Origin: Inhella crocodyli
GTDB taxonomy: Bacteria > Pseudomonadota > Gammaproteobacteria > Burkholderiales > Burkholderiaceae_C
NCBI RefSeq assembly: GCF_004004565.1
Contig: NZ_SACM01000001.1
Coordinates: 930,001-994,000, forward strand
Direction: 5' to 3'
DNA length: 64,000 bases
The position numbers were made by a program, and so were the translations under genes. Under the pieces are notes generated by a model. It saw only the letters and a list, made by a program, of their open reading frames with translations, was not told where the DNA came from and made no database searches. The stretch's first letter is position 1. Every line of letters starts with the position of its first letter. Positions 1 to 9,883 of this stretch are shown here, piece by piece.

Positions 1-2223
1 CGATTGGCGCCCCAGTCGGTCGAAGCGCTCTACCTGCGCGCCTCGGTGCTGCACGCCCAAGGGGACCTGAAGGGCGCCTTTGAAGGCTACCGGCAGGCGC
101 TGGCGCGGGAGCCCCAGCACCTCGAAGCACTGGTGGCCTTCGTCGGCTTGGCCATCGACACCGACCAGATCGACGCGGCGCGCGAGCAGGTCGCGGTGTT
201 GCAACGGGTTCACCCCCGCGACCCCCGCGGCGCCTACCTTCGGGCCTTGTTGGCGGCGCGCGATGGCCAGAAGGACGTGGCCAATGCGGCCTTGCGCAGC
301 GTGGTCGAGCTCATCGACCCGGTGCCCATCGACCGCATCCGCTTCCGCCCCCAGCTCTTGTTGCTGGCCGCCATGTCGCATTACGCGCTGGAGCAGCCGG
401 ACAAGGCCAAGCCCTACCTGGAGTACGTCGTCCGCCAGCAGCCAAAGAGCCCGGTGGTCAAACTGCTGGCGCAGGTGCTGTTCGACGGTGGACAGATCGA
501 GAACGGCATCCAGGTGTTGGAGGCCTACCTGCGCCACCAACCGCAGGACAGCCAGGCCCTGGCCTTGATGGCCATCGGCCACACGGCCGCAGGGCGGCAC
601 GCCAAGTCCATGGCCCTGATGCAGCAGGCACTGGCCGCCCGGGACAGCGCCGACCTGCGCGGTGCCTTGGGCCTGTCCCTGTTCCGCTCCGGCCAATTGG
701 GGGGCGCACAGAGCCAGCTGGAAGCCGCCTACAAGAAGGACCCCAAGAACCCGCGCCACGCCCAAGCGCTGGCGATGCTGTACCTGCGACAAGGCCAAGG
801 CAAGGCCGCCGTCGCCGTGGCCCAAACCCTGGCCCAGACCGACGCCAGCCAACCCAGCTTCCAACACCTGTTGGGCATGGCCTTGGCCGCCGCAGGCGAT
901 GCCAAAGGCGCTCGGCAAGCGTTCGAGGCCGCGCTGAAGCTCGACCCCAGGGCCTTGGAGCCCCAGGTGAGCTTGGCCCGCCTCGAGGCGCAAAGCGGCC
1001 AACTCGACGCCGCCCAGCGGCGTTTGCAAGCCTTGCACGACAAGAACGAAAGTGCCGTCGAACCGCTGATGGAACTGGCCCGGGTGGCCCAGTTGCGACG
1101 CCAGCCGGAAGAGGCTGCGCGCTGGTTGGAGCGCGCCGCCGCGGTGGCACCGCAACGGGACGTTCGTGCCAGCTTCGCCCTGGTGGACGTGCTCCTCAAC
1201 CAACGCCAAACCGCGCGCGCGGTGACGGCCGCCAACCAACTCGTGGCCCGGGTGCCCGAGGACCCAGCCGCCCTGCAGGCGCAGGCCTTGGCGCTGTTGG
1301 CCTCGGGCGACGCCAAGGCCGCGCGCCCAGTCTTGGTCAATGCCGCCCGCCGGCAGGCACCCGACGCGGTGCTGCTCACGGAAATTGCGTCTCTGCAACT
1401 GCGCGCCGACGACACGGCCGGGGCGGCTTACACCTTGGAAAAGGTCTTCCAGGTGCAGCGCGAGCACCCGCCCGCCCTGTTGTTGATGGCCTCGATCGAC
1501 CTGCGCAATGGGCAACTGGACAAGGCCGAGGGGCGCCTGAAGCAGTTGCTGGCCTTGCGCGGCAAGTCGGCGGCCACGCACCTGCTGGCGGCCGACGTCG
1601 CGATGGCACGCCGCGACCCGGCCAAGGCCCTGGCGGCGCTGCGCAAAGCCCACGAGGTGCAACCTGGCACGGGCACCGTCATGCGCCTCTTCATCCACCA
1701 GGTCCAGCACGGGTCGGCCCCAGCGGCCATCGGCCTGGCCGAATCCTGGTTGGCCAAGAACCCCCAGGACGCGGCCGTTCGCGAAGCCCTGGCCAACCAA
1801 TGGGCCTCGATGTCGCAATGGGGTCCCGCCAAAGCCCAGTACGAGCGCTTGCTCCAGAGCCAGCCGCGCAACGCCACCCTGTTGAACCACTACGCCAACG
1901 TGCTTCTCGGCCTGAAGGACCTGAAGGCGGCGCAGGCGGCCGCCGAGCGCGCACGGCAAGCCCAGCCGGAGCAGCCAATGGTCCTCGACACCCTCGGCTG
2001 GATCTACCACCAACAAGGCCAGTCGGAGAAGGCGCTGGGCCTGCTGCGCGACGCCCGCCTGCGTGCGCCCGACCACGCCGAGATCCGCTTCCACTTGGCC
2101 ACCGTGCTGGCCAAGCTCGGCCGTCGTGCGGAGGCCAAGGCCGAGATCGACGCGGCGCTGAGCAATCCGACCGGTTTGGAGAGCCTCGAGGCGGCCCGGG
2201 CCCTGGCCGCCTCCCTCAAGTGA
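1..2223 (+). CDS. prsT: PEP-CTERM system TPR-repeat protein PrsT (5' truncated by window edge)
   Basis: The reading frame is open from the first base, so the true start lies upstream. About 740 residues are visible, while PrsT-type proteins are usually near 900. The visible part is almost entirely tetratricopeptide repeats, with recurrent A..LL..G....A and P..A.....LA spacing, and it ends in a TPR typical of this family (VLDTLGWIYHQQGQSEKAL, then DHAEIRFHLATVLAKLG). PrsT is a lipoprotein found beside exosortase A and exopolysaccharide genes, and it is thought to assist export or assembly of PEP-CTERM surface material. The lipobox cannot be seen because it would lie left of the window. The assignment is supported by the PEP-CTERM gene that follows 161 bp downstream. 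A generic TPR protein is the alternative. Confidence 0.8.
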   Translation, partial: RLAPQSVEALYLRASVLHAQGDLKGAFEGYRQALAREPQHLEALVAFVGLAIDTDQIDAAREQVAVLQRVHPRDPRGAYLRALLAARDGQKDVANAALRSVVELIDPVPIDRIRFRPQLLLLAAMSHYALEQPDKAKPYLEYVVRQQPKSPVVKLLAQVLFDGGQIENGIQVLEAYLRHQPQDSQALALMAIGHTAAGRHAKSMALMQQALAARDSADLRGALGLSLFRSGQLGGAQSQLEAAYKKDPKNPRHAQALAMLYLRQGQGKAAVAVAQTLAQTDASQPSFQHLLGMALAAAGDAKGARQAFEAALKLDPRALEPQVSLARLEAQSGQLDAAQRRLQALHDKNESAVEPLMELARVAQLRRQPEEAARWLERAAAVAPQRDVRASFALVDVLLNQRQTARAVTAANQLVARVPEDPAALQAQALALLASGDAKAARPVLVNAARRQAPDAVLLTEIASLQLRADDTAGAAYTLEKVFQVQREHPPALLLMASIDLRNGQLDKAEGRLKQLLALRGKSAATHLLAADVAMARRDPAKALAALRKAHEVQPGTGTVMRLFIHQVQHGSAPAAIGLAESWLAKNPQDAAVREALANQWASMSQWGPAKAQYERLLQSQPRNATLLNHYANVLLGLKDLKAAQAAAERARQAQPEQPMVLDTLGWIYHQQGQSEKALGLLRDARLRAPDHAEIRFHLATVLAKLGRRAEAKAEIDAALSNPTGLESLEAARALAASLK

Positions 2224-2328
2224 GGGGCGCCGGGCCTGTCGCGAAACATTACAGTGACGGCGCAAACTTGAATATTCAGATTCAACTTTGAGAATCAAAG
2301 CGCCTGTTTTTCATCCAGATCGGATTTC

Positions 2329-2345
2329 AGGCACGGAATCTGCAT
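2329..2345 (+). promoter_or_regulatory. Sigma-54 (-24/-12) promoter of the PEP-CTERM gene
   Basis: The sequence AGGCACGGAATCTGCAT matches the RpoN consensus TGGCACG-N4-TTGCA. GG is at 2330-2331 and GC at 2342-2343, exactly 10 bp apart. The predicted transcription start is near 2355, about 30 bp before the ATG. PEP-CTERM loci commonly encode the PrsK/PrsR two-component pair, whose regulator is a sigma-54 activator, so this is the expected promoter class. The AT-rich stretch just upstream holds two small palindromes, TGAATATTCA (2269-2278) and TTTGA-GAA-TCAAA (2287-2299). They could form part of an activator site, but this is inference. Confidence 0.8.
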
Positions 2346-2384
2346 AAGTCACCGCATCAGTTTTCGCCCGAGACGGAATCCACC

Positions 2385-3299
2385 ATGAAGAAACTCCACG
2401 CTTTTGCCCTTTGCGCCTTGGTCGTGTCGACGGGCAGCGCCATGGCGGCCACCAACTGGAGCCTGGGGAGCAGCTACACCAACACCGTGGGCGAATGCAA
2501 CCGCGGCAACACGACGTCCAACGCGTCGGAGCTCTACATCAACGGGTCCGGCTCCGACATGGCCCGCCTGGCCAACGGCAACACCTGTCGCATCCAGGGG
2601 CGCGACGCGGTCACGGGCAACCTGACGCCCGTCGGCGGCGACAACGTGATGGTGTCAGCCTGGTCGACGACCAAGCAATTCGACAACGGTGTCACGAATT
2701 GGGAAGACGCCAAGCTCAAGGGCTGGCTGGGCTCGGGCTTCGGCGTGACCAACCGCGATGCCGGGACCGCGAACACCGACGACCAAAACGAAGGCAGCTC
2801 GCCCGAGCACGCGGTGGACAACAACCAACGCATCGATGGCGTCCTGTACACCTTCACGAAGAACATGGCCCTGCAGAGCCTGCGTTTGGGCTGGAGCAGC
2901 ACGGACAGCGATTTGGCCGTGTTCCGTTTCGCCGGCACGGGCGTGCCCCCACAACTGGCCTTCACCAGCGCCGGCGGCCTGATCTCGGCGGGCTGGGAGC
3001 ACGTGGGCAACTATGCCGACGTCGGCACCAGCTCGACCCTCTGCCTGGCCGGCAAAAACGCCGACAACAGCTGCAAGACGAGCGCAGCCGCTTCCAGCTG
3101 GTGGCTGGTCACCGCTTACAACCCGACCTACGCCAAGGGTCCTGCAAACTCTGCATTGACCGCAGGCAACGACTACTTCAAGCTGCTGACGGTGTCGGGC
3201 GACATCAAGGTCTCGGAGCCTGCCGCGCTGGCCCTGGCCGGCTTCGGCCTGTTCGGCGTCTTGGCCACCCGCCGCAAGCGCGCCGCTGCCGCCGCCTGA
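2385..3299 (+). CDS. PEP-CTERM sorting-domain surface protein (XDP1-like)
   Basis: This 304-residue exported protein has a signal peptide at residues 1-22 (MKKLHAFALCALVVSTGSAMA). It ends in a short PEP-CTERM tripartite tail: an S-E-P motif, a hydrophobic helix (ALALAGFGLFGVLA) and a basic end (RRKR). The exosortase recognises such tails and processes the protein at the envelope. The first residue of the P-E-P motif is Ser, a tolerated variant. The middle part (SPEHAVDN, DGVLYTFTKN, GWSSTDSDLAVF) resembles the exosortase-dependent surface protein family XDP1, recognised from memory only. It is monocistronic, with a sigma-54 promoter before it and a strong terminator after it. Its exact role, such as matrix or floc formation, cannot be read from the sequence. 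Confidence 0.85.
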   Translation: MKKLHAFALCALVVSTGSAMAATNWSLGSSYTNTVGECNRGNTTSNASELYINGSGSDMARLANGNTCRIQGRDAVTGNLTPVGGDNVMVSAWSTTKQFDNGVTNWEDAKLKGWLGSGFGVTNRDAGTANTDDQNEGSSPEHAVDNNQRIDGVLYTFTKNMALQSLRLGWSSTDSDLAVFRFAGTGVPPQLAFTSAGGLISAGWEHVGNYADVGTSSTLCLAGKNADNSCKTSAAASSWWLVTAYNPTYAKGPANSALTAGNDYFKLLTVSGDIKVSEPAALALAGFGLFGVLATRRKRAAAAA

Positions 3300-3320
3300 C
3301 CGACCTTTCGGTCCTTGCGC

Positions 3321-3354
3321 ACAAGCCGCCTTCGGGCGGCTTGTTTGCTTTTTC
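3321..3354 (+). terminator. Rho-independent terminator after the PEP-CTERM gene
   Basis: A 10-bp perfect stem, ACAAGCCGCC / GGCGGCTTGT, carries a TTCG tetraloop and is followed by TTGCTTTTTC. It separates the PEP-CTERM gene from the convergent isoaspartyl peptidase gene. Confidence 0.9.
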
Positions 3355-4321
3355 AGTCCCGAAACACCGCAACCAGCGGTGCCTGCCCCACCGCCACCCG
3401 ACCTCGGTACATGCCCTCGGAGTTGAAGGGCATGGCCCACCGCCCCTGGGCATCCAGCGCGATCAATCCCCCCGTGCCGCCAAGGCCCGTGACGTCTTGG
3501 TGGATGGCCTGTTCGGCCGCCTCTTGGAGTACCAAGCCGCCCCAGCGCATGCGCGCCGCGACCGCATGGGCCACCGCCGCACGGATGAACACCTCGCCTT
3601 GCCCCGTGCACGACACGGCAACGCGCTCGTCCGCCCAGGTCCCTGCGCCCAACAGTGGGGAGTCGCCCACGCGGCCGGGCCACTTGCCCGTCATGCCTCC
3701 CGTGCTCGTGGCCGCCGCCAGCCGCCCCTGGGCATCCAGGGCGACCGCCCCCACGGTGCCCATCTTGCTTCGCTCGTCCAAGGGGCCTGTGCCGCTTGTC
3801 AAGACCCCGTCGTGATCCAGGCTGGGCACACCGCTGCGCGCCCCATGCCATGCCTGCCACTGGGCCTCGCGCTCGGCCGTCCGAAAGTGGTCATTGGGCA
3901 CCGCCGCCTGACCGGCACGGTGGGCAAAGGCATCGGCTTCGGCCCCGATCAAGAGCACCGGCGCCGCCTCGGCCTCAAGCAGGGCGCGCGCGGCATGCAC
4001 CGGGTGCGGGGTGTGTCGCAAGCCGGCCAATGCGCCGGCCCGCCGCGTGGCACCGCATGCCACTGCAGCATCAAGCTCGTGCTCGCCGCGGGCCGTCAAG
4101 ACGGCCCCGCGTCCTGCGTTGAACAGCGGCTCGTCCTCGAGGTCGCCCACCGCTTGGCACACCAGGTCCAGCGCCGAGGCCCCGCGCCGCAAGGCCTGCT
4201 CGCCCCGCGCCAGCACCTTTGCAAGGGCCCGCTCGTAGCGAGTCAGGGCGGTGGCATCGGGGCCCTGCGGGCGCCGCACCGTGCCCGCGCCGCCGTGAAT
4301 CAACAAAGTGGGGGTGACCAT
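3353..4321 (-). CDS. iaaA: Isoaspartyl peptidase / L-asparaginase (Ntn hydrolase)
   Basis: This 322-residue member of the plant-type asparaginase family cleaves beta-aspartyl (isoaspartyl) dipeptides and asparagine. The N-terminal LLIHGGAGT motif is present. The autocleavage site is the Gly-Thr pair at residues 188-189 (SKMGTVGAVALD), where Thr189 becomes the N-terminal nucleophile of the beta chain. The substrate-binding GDSPLLGAGTWAD segment and the C-terminal FNSEGMYRG motif follow. I chose the ATG at 4321 because it places the protein at MVTPTLLIHGGAG. An in-frame ATG at 4333 would overlap ribF. The gene is divergent from ribF, with only 10 bp between the two starts, so their promoters must lie inside or overlap each other's coding sequence. 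Confidence 0.9.
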   Translation of the reverse strand: MVTPTLLIHGGAGTVRRPQGPDATALTRYERALAKVLARGEQALRRGASALDLVCQAVGDLEDEPLFNAGRGAVLTARGEHELDAAVACGATRRAGALAGLRHTPHPVHAARALLEAEAAPVLLIGAEADAFAHRAGQAAVPNDHFRTAEREAQWQAWHGARSGVPSLDHDGVLTSGTGPLDERSKMGTVGAVALDAQGRLAAATSTGGMTGKWPGRVGDSPLLGAGTWADERVAVSCTGQGEVFIRAAVAHAVAARMRWGGLVLQEAAEQAIHQDVTGLGGTGGLIALDAQGRWAMPFNSEGMYRGRVAVGQAPLVAVFRD

Positions 4322-4331
4322 AATCGCCGCC

Positions 4332-5333
4332 ATGCGAGTTTTTCGGGGCTTCCATCATCGTGCCAAGGCCGCGGCCTGCGCGCTCACCATCGGCACCTTC
4401 GATGGCGTCCACCGCGGCCACCAGGCGATGCTGGCCTTGCTGCGCTCCGAGGCCCAGCACCGGGGCCTGCCCGCCTGCGTGCTGACCTTCGAGCCGCACC
4501 CTCGCGATTACTTCGCCGCCCGGGCCGGGCAGACCGCCTCGGCCCCTGCGCGCATCGCGGGCCTGCGGGACAAGCTGCTGGAGTTGGCACGCTGCGGCAT
4601 CGACCAAACCGTCGTGCTGCCTTTCAATGCCACTTTGGCTGCGCTCAGCCCGCGCGACTTCGTGCAACAGGTCTTGGTGCAAGGCCTGGGGGCCCGCTAC
4701 GTGTTGGTGGGCGACGATTTCCGCTTCGGCGCCAAGCGACAGGGCGACTACGCCAGCCTGGATGCCATGGGGCGCGAAGGCGGCTTCGACGTCGCGCGGA
4801 TGATGAGTTACGAGGTGCACGGCCTGCGCGTCAGCTCCAGCGCAGTGCGCGAGGCCCTGGGCCGAGGCGATTTGGCCCAAGCGCAGTCACTGTTGGGCCG
4901 CCCCTACGCACTGTCAGGCCACGTGCTGCACGGACAAAAGCTGGGCCGAACGCTGGGCAGCGGCTTTCGCACCTTGAACCTGCGCGTGGCCTCCCGCAAA
5001 CCCGCCGCCCAGGGCATCTTCGTGGTGCGCACGCACGGCCTGGGGCCCGATGCACTGCCCGGCGTGGCCTCGCTGGGCTGCCGCCCCACCGTCGACGACA
5101 GCGGTCGCATGCTGCTGGAAGTCCACTGCCTGGCGTGGCCCGAAGGCCTCGGCGTGGAGGGGGGCTACGGTAAACTCGTGCGCGTGGAACTGCTGCACAA
5201 ACTTCGCGACGAAGCCCGCTACGACGGGCTCGATGCGTTGACGGCGGCCATCGAGGCCGACGTGGCCGCCGCGCGAGGCTGGTTTGCCTCGCATGCCGCC
5301 GAACGCCGCCAAACCACCCGCGATCGAATTTGA
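4332..5333 (+). CDS. ribF: Bifunctional riboflavin kinase / FAD synthetase
   Basis: RibF makes FMN and then FAD from riboflavin. The N-terminal adenylyltransferase domain (about residues 1-170) shows GTFDGVHRGH at residues 21-30 and the SSSAVREAL motif. The C-terminal riboflavin kinase domain starts near GRPYALSGHVLHGQKLGRTLG. The usual PTAN kinase motif reads RTLN here: the metal- and phosphate-binding Thr and Asn are kept, and the Pro and Ala are changed. I chose the ATG at 4332 (MRVFRGFHH) because it matches the short N-terminus of the family. An upstream GTG at 4308 would overlap the divergent gene. ileS begins 78 bp downstream and lspA follows, an arrangement often seen in proteobacteria. 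I see no FMN riboswitch upstream. Confidence 0.95.
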   Translation: MRVFRGFHHRAKAAACALTIGTFDGVHRGHQAMLALLRSEAQHRGLPACVLTFEPHPRDYFAARAGQTASAPARIAGLRDKLLELARCGIDQTVVLPFNATLAALSPRDFVQQVLVQGLGARYVLVGDDFRFGAKRQGDYASLDAMGREGGFDVARMMSYEVHGLRVSSSAVREALGRGDLAQAQSLLGRPYALSGHVLHGQKLGRTLGSGFRTLNLRVASRKPAAQGIFVVRTHGLGPDALPGVASLGCRPTVDDSGRMLLEVHCLAWPEGLGVEGGYGKLVRVELLHKLRDEARYDGLDALTAAIEADVAAARGWFASHAAERRQTTRDRI

Positions 5334-5411
5334 GGGCCCGCCGCGTCCTGCGGCCACCGATCCGCCCTCCCCTGCTTCCTTTTTGACTGCGCCTTGCCGC
5401 AGCGCCCAGCC

Positions 5412-8276
5412 ATGAGCACCACCCCGGACACCCGCACCACGCTCAACCTGCCGGACACCGCCTTCCCGATGCGCGGTGACCTGCCCAAGCGCGAGCCGGG
5501 CTGGATTGCCCAATGGCAGCAGCAGGGCCGTTACGAAGGCCTGCGTGCGGCCCGCCAAGGCGCGCCCAAGTTCGTGCTGCACGACGGCCCGCCCTACGCC
5601 AACGGCGCCATCCACATCGGCCACGCCGTGAACAAGGTGCTGAAGGACATGGTCGTGAAGAGCCGGCAGTTGGCGGGCTTCGACGCGGCCTACATCCCCG
5701 GCTGGGATTGCCACGGCCTGCCGATCGAAAACGCCATCGAGAAACAGTTCGGGCGCAACCTCAGCCGCGACGACATGCAGGCCAAGAGCCGCGCCTATGC
5801 CACCGAGCAAATCGCCATCCAGCGCGCCGGCTTCGAGCGCTTGGGCGTGCTCGGCGACTGGAACCACCGCTACGCGACGATGGACCCGAAGAACGAGGCC
5901 ACGCAGATCCGCGTGTTCAAGCGCGTGATGCAGCGCGGCTTCGTCTATCGCGGCCTCAAGCCCGTGTACTGGTGCTTCGACTGCGGCTCCTCCCTGGCCG
6001 AATTCGAGATCGAGTACGCCGACAAGCAGAGCGACACCCTGGACGTGGCCTTCCCCTGCGCCGAACCGGCCAAGCTGGCCGCGGCCTTCGGCCTGGGCTC
6101 CCTGGACTTCGAGGTCAGCGCCGTCATCTGGACGACGACGGCCTGGACCCTGCCCGCCAACCAGGCGCTGAACCTGGGCCCGCAAATTCCCTATGCCTTG
6201 GTGAAGACCTCCCAAGGCGGCTTCGTCGTGGCACAGGCGCGCGTGGACGACTGCCTGAAGCGCTGGGGCTTGGAAGGTGACGTCATCGCCACTTGCCTGG
6301 GCCAAGCCTTGGACGGCGTGCGCTTCGAGCACCCGCTGGCGCGAACCCACGAGGGCTACCGCCGCACGGCCCCGGTCTACTTGGCCGACTACGCCACCGA
6401 CACCGACGGCACGGGCTTGGTGCACAGCGCCCCGGCCTATGGTCTGGACGACTTCTTCTCGTGCATGGCCCATGGCATGCGGCACGACGAGATCCTGAAC
6501 CCGGTGCAAGGCAATGGCGTGTACGCCGCCGACCTGCCGCTGTTCGGCGGCCTGCACATCTGGAAGGCCGTGCCCGTCATCCTGGACGTGCTCAAGGGCG
6601 CAGGCCGCCTGTTGAACACCACGCGCATCACGCACAGCTACCCGCATTGCTGGCGCCACAAGACGCCGGTGATCTACCGTGCGGCCTCGCAGTGGTTCGT
6701 CCGCATGGACGCGGCGGGCCCAGGCACCGAAGGCGTGTTCGCCAGCGAAGCCCCGGCCGAGAGTCTGCGCGAGCTGGCCCTGAAGGCCATCGACGCCACC
6801 GCCTTCTACCCCGAGAACGGCCGCACCCGCCTGCGGGACATGATCGCCAACCGGCCCGACTGGTGCATCAGCCGCCAGCGCGCTTGGGGCGTGCCGCTGC
6901 CGCTGTTCCTGCACAAGGAAACGGGCGAGCTGCACCCCAACACCCTGGCGCTGTTGGACCGGGCTGCCGACGTGGTCGAGGCCGGCGGCGTGGAAGCCTG
7001 GAGCCGCCTGAGCAGCACCGACGTGCTGGGCGCAGAGGGCGAGCAGTACACCAAGTGCACCGACATCCTGGAGGTGTGGTTCGACTCCGGCTCGACCTTC
7101 GAGCACGTGCTCAAGGGCAGCCACGCGGGCGCGGCGCACGCCGAAGGCCCGGAGGCCGACCTGTACCTGGAAGGCCACGACCAGCACCGCGGCTGGTTCC
7201 ACTCGGCCCTGTTGCTGGGCGCCGCCCTGCACGGCCGCGCCCCCTACAAGGGCCTGCTGACCCACGGCTTCACCGTGGACGGCCAGGGCAAGAAGATGAG
7301 CAAGTCGCTCGGCAACACCCTGGCGCCGCAGGTGGTGGCCGACAAGATGGGCGCCGAGATCATCCGCCTGTGGGTGGCCTCGACCGATTACAGCGGCGAC
7401 CTGGCCATCGACGACAAGATCCTGGCCCGCGTGGTGGACGGTTACCGCCGCATCCGCAACACGCTGCGCTTCTTGCTGGCCAACGTGAGCGACTTCAACC
7501 CCGCGACCGACGCCGTTCCCGCCGATCTGCTGTTCGAAGCCGACCGCTACGCCCTGGCCCGCGCGAGCAGCCTGCAAGACGAAATCCGCGCGCACTACGA
7601 CGTCTACGAGTTCCACCCGGTGGTGGCCAAGCTGCAGGTCTACTGCTCGGAAGACCTGGGCGCCTTCTACTTGGACGTGCTCAAAGACCGGCTGTACACC
7701 ACGGCGCCGAAGAGCCTGGCCCGCCGCTCCGCACAAACCGCGCTGTGGCAGATCACGCACGCCATGCTGCGTTGGATGGCGCCCTTCTTGAGCTTCACCG
7801 CCGAAGAGGCCTGGCCCTTGTTCGCCCAGGCCGGCCAGCCGGGGGTGGAGGGCAGCGGCCGCAGCGTGTTCGAAGAGGCCTTCTGGACCTTCGTCGGCGC
7901 CGACGCCGCGTTGACGCCGAAGTGGGAACGCCTGCTGGCCCTGCGGGCCGAGGTCAACAAGGCCCTGGAGGCCCTGCGCGGCCAGGGAGGCATCGGCGCT
8001 TCGCTGCAGGCCGAGCTGACCCTGACCCTGCCCGCCGACGACCTGGCCTTGGCGCGGTCCTTGGGCGAGGACCTGAAGTTCGTCTTCATCGTCAGCAAGG
8101 TCACGCTGATCGCCGGTGAGGCCGTGGGCATCGCCGTGGCCGCGAGCCAAGCGCCCAAGTGCGAGCGCTGCTGGCACTACCGCGACGACGTGGGCCGCAA
8201 CCCGGCCCACCCCGGTCTGTGCGGGCGCTGCGACGACAACCTGCACGGCGCCGGTGAAACCCGGGCCTTTGCCTGA
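5412..8276 (+). CDS. ileS: Isoleucyl-tRNA synthetase
   Basis: This class I synthetase has 954 residues, the usual length for the bacterial enzyme. The HIGH signature is HIGH at residues 68-71, after DGPPYANGA, and KMSKS lies near residue 627 ([10 protein letters not shown]). The editing domain sits between them ([13 protein letters not shown]). The C-terminus carries a zinc finger, with CERCWHYR and a second CGRC pair. The protein starts [22 protein letters not shown]. An earlier in-frame start at 5394 would only add a few residues. Its stop codon overlaps the lspA start (TGATG), giving translational coupling. Confidence 0.97.
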   Translation: MSTTPDTRTTLNLPDTAFPMRGDLPKREPGWIAQWQQQGRYEGLRAARQGAPKFVLHDGPPYANGAIHIGHAVNKVLKDMVVKSRQLAGFDAAYIPGWDCHGLPIENAIEKQFGRNLSRDDMQAKSRAYATEQIAIQRAGFERLGVLGDWNHRYATMDPKNEATQIRVFKRVMQRGFVYRGLKPVYWCFDCGSSLAEFEIEYADKQSDTLDVAFPCAEPAKLAAAFGLGSLDFEVSAVIWTTTAWTLPANQALNLGPQIPYALVKTSQGGFVVAQARVDDCLKRWGLEGDVIATCLGQALDGVRFEHPLARTHEGYRRTAPVYLADYATDTDGTGLVHSAPAYGLDDFFSCMAHGMRHDEILNPVQGNGVYAADLPLFGGLHIWKAVPVILDVLKGAGRLLNTTRITHSYPHCWRHKTPVIYRAASQWFVRMDAAGPGTEGVFASEAPAESLRELALKAIDATAFYPENGRTRLRDMIANRPDWCISRQRAWGVPLPLFLHKETGELHPNTLALLDRAADVVEAGGVEAWSRLSSTDVLGAEGEQYTKCTDILEVWFDSGSTFEHVLKGSHAGAAHAEGPEADLYLEGHDQHRGWFHSALLLGAALHGRAPYKGLLTHGFTVDGQGKKMSKSLGNTLAPQVVADKMGAEIIRLWVASTDYSGDLAIDDKILARVVDGYRRIRNTLRFLLANVSDFNPATDAVPADLLFEADRYALARASSLQDEIRAHYDVYEFHPVVAKLQVYCSEDLGAFYLDVLKDRLYTTAPKSLARRSAQTALWQITHAMLRWMAPFLSFTAEEAWPLFAQAGQPGVEGSGRSVFEEAFWTFVGADAALTPKWERLLALRAEVNKALEALRGQGGIGASLQAELTLTLPADDLALARSLGEDLKFVFIVSKVTLIAGEAVGIAVAASQAPKCERCWHYRDDVGRNPAHPGLCGRCDDNLHGAGETRAFA

Positions 8277-8758
8277 TGGCCGCCGCCAAGCCCTGGTGGC
8301 GCTGGCTGGTCATCGCCGCAGTCATCGCGGTGCTCGACCAGTACACCAAGACCTTGATTCTGGGCGCCTTCCAACTGCACGAAGGGAAGGTGGTCACCTC
8401 CTTCTTCAACCTCGTGCGGGCGCACAACCCCGGCGCGGCCTTCAGCTTCTTGGCGGGTGCCGGCGGCTGGCAGCGCTGGTTCTTCACAGGGCTGGCGCTG
8501 GTGGCCACCGTGGTCATCACCTGGATGCTGCGCAAGCACAGCGAACAAACCCTGTTCGCCACCGCCCTGACGCTGATCTTGGGCGGCGCGGTGGGCAACG
8601 TGGTGGACCGCCTGATCCACGGCTACGTGGTGGACTTTTTGCAGTTCCATTGGCACGGTGCCGCCTTCCCCAGCTTCAACCTGGCCGACAGCGCGATCAC
8701 GCTCGGCGCGGTGCTGCTGATCGTGGACGAATTGCGCCGCGTCAAGGGCGCGCGCTGA
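8276..8758 (+). CDS. lspA: Lipoprotein signal peptidase (signal peptidase II)
   Basis: This inner-membrane aspartyl protease of 160 residues removes signal peptides from prolipoproteins after lipidation. Four hydrophobic segments are visible. The conserved motifs are DQYTK (from residue 21), [15 protein letters not shown] with catalytic Asp111, VVDF, and FNLADSAI with catalytic Asp138. The start overlaps the ileS stop (TGATG), the common ribF-ileS-lspA order. It probably acts on the lipoproteins encoded nearby, for example the deacetylase/caspase protein at 57-60 kb. Confidence 0.96.
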   Translation: MAAAKPWWRWLVIAAVIAVLDQYTKTLILGAFQLHEGKVVTSFFNLVRAHNPGAAFSFLAGAGGWQRWFFTGLALVATVVITWMLRKHSEQTLFATALTLILGGAVGNVVDRLIHGYVVDFLQFHWHGAAFPSFNLADSAITLGAVLLIVDELRRVKGAR

Positions 8759-8780
8759 GGCCGTCACGAAGGGTCACATG

Positions 8781-8797
8781 CTAGGCTGATGGCCTAG
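8781..8797. repeat. Inverted repeat directly before the histidine kinase start
   Basis: CTAGGC-TGATG-GCCTAG is a perfect 6-bp dyad with a 5-nt loop, ending one base before the ATG at 8798. It could be a protein-binding site or a hairpin that affects initiation. No function is shown. Confidence 0.4.
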
Positions 8798-9868
8798 ATG
8801 TTGAGCCCCGACGCGACCCCTTCCGAGAACGACGCCGCGCTGGCGGCTTGGCGGCACGGCGCGCTGCTGATGGCCTGGGTCGAGCCGCAAGACGGTCGCC
8901 TGCTGCGGGCCAACCCTGCGCTGCAAGAGTGGTTGGGGAAAGACGGCGCGGGCGACTTGGCGCACCTGCTGGGTCACGCCGACATGGCCCTCGAGGTGTG
9001 GGCCCACCTGCGTGCCGGGCGCGATTGGCACACCCGGCTCAAGCTCAGCAACGCCACCGGCAGCCGCTGGTTCCAGGTGTCCCTGCGGCAGCCCCCGGGC
9101 GAAGGCCTGGCCTTGCTCACGGCCCTGCCCGTTCGCGCGCCCGATGAAGAGATGGCCGAGAGCCAATCGGCCTTGGTCTCGCACCTCAGCCACGAATTGC
9201 GCACGCCCTTGACGGGGGTGATCAGCCTGACCGAACTGGTGCTGAGCAGCACCTTGGGCGACCGGCAGCGCAAGCTGCTGGAGATGTCGCTGCAAAGCGG
9301 CCGCAACCTGCTCGAGCTCATCAACCACACGCTGGACTTGGCCAAGGTGGACGCCGGGGCCATGAAGCTCGACGTGCGCGCCTTCGCCTTGCACGACTGC
9401 CTGCGCGACGCCCTGCAACCCTTGCTGGCCGCCGCCCATGCCAAAGGCGTCCAGTTGCAAGCCCGGGTGCAACCGGGGGTGCCCAACGAGCTGGTGGGCG
9501 ACGCGCTGCGGCTGCGCCAAGTGCTCGGCAACCTGGTGGGCAACGCGCTGAAGTTCACCGCCAAGGGCCAGGTGCGCGTGGACGTCAGCCGCGCGCACCA
9601 CACCGGGCCCAAGCTGCGCCTGCGCTTCGCCATCACCGACACCGGTCTGGGCATGACGCCGGCGCAGGTGCAGCAGCTGTTCGCGCCCTTCGCGCAGGCC
9701 GACGCCAGCATCGCCCGCCGCTTCGGCGGCACCGGCCTGGGGCTGATGATTTCTCAGCGCTTGGTGGGCCTGATGGGGGGCGGTCGCATCGAGGTGGAGA
9801 GCAGCCCGGGGGTCGGCTCCTGCTTCAGCTTCGAAGTGGACTGCCAGCGGGGCGGCCCAGCGGCCTGA
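8798..9868 (+). CDS. Cytoplasmic sensor histidine kinase (PAS-like, HisKA, HATPase_c)
   Basis: A 356-residue kinase without membrane segments, so it senses an internal signal or partner. The first 110 residues look like a diverged PAS domain (DGRLLRANPALQEWLG, then WFQVSLRQPPGEG). The HisKA dimerisation domain has the phospho-accepting His132 in SHLSHELRTPLTG. The HATPase domain has the N box (NLVGNALKFTAKG), G1 (DTGLGM), F box (FAPFAQAD) and G2 (GGTGLGL). It resembles the kinase core of hybrid kinases of the BarA/ArcB type, but no receiver domain and no partner response regulator are present in the window. The gene stands alone after lspA, and the signal is unknown. Confidence 0.85.
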   Translation: MLSPDATPSENDAALAAWRHGALLMAWVEPQDGRLLRANPALQEWLGKDGAGDLAHLLGHADMALEVWAHLRAGRDWHTRLKLSNATGSRWFQVSLRQPPGEGLALLTALPVRAPDEEMAESQSALVSHLSHELRTPLTGVISLTELVLSSTLGDRQRKLLEMSLQSGRNLLELINHTLDLAKVDAGAMKLDVRAFALHDCLRDALQPLLAAAHAKGVQLQARVQPGVPNELVGDALRLRQVLGNLVGNALKFTAKGQVRVDVSRAHHTGPKLRLRFAITDTGLGMTPAQVQQLFAPFAQADASIARRFGGTGLGLMISQRLVGLMGGGRIEVESSPGVGSCFSFEVDCQRGGPAA

Positions 9869-9883
9869 GCGGCCGGCCGCCGA

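Noticed and set aside
4322-4331. FMN riboswitch before ribF
   Set aside because: Only 10 bp separate the divergent starts, and no RFN-like conserved segments are present.
3353-4333. Longer start of the isoaspartyl peptidase gene at 4333
   Set aside because: It would overlap the ribF start. The shorter start places the conserved HGGAG motif near the N-terminus, as in the family.
9869-9880. Palindrome GCGGCCGGCCGC between the convergent kinase and antiporter genes
   Set aside because: Short, GC-only and without a T-tract. Too common in such DNA to call a terminator.
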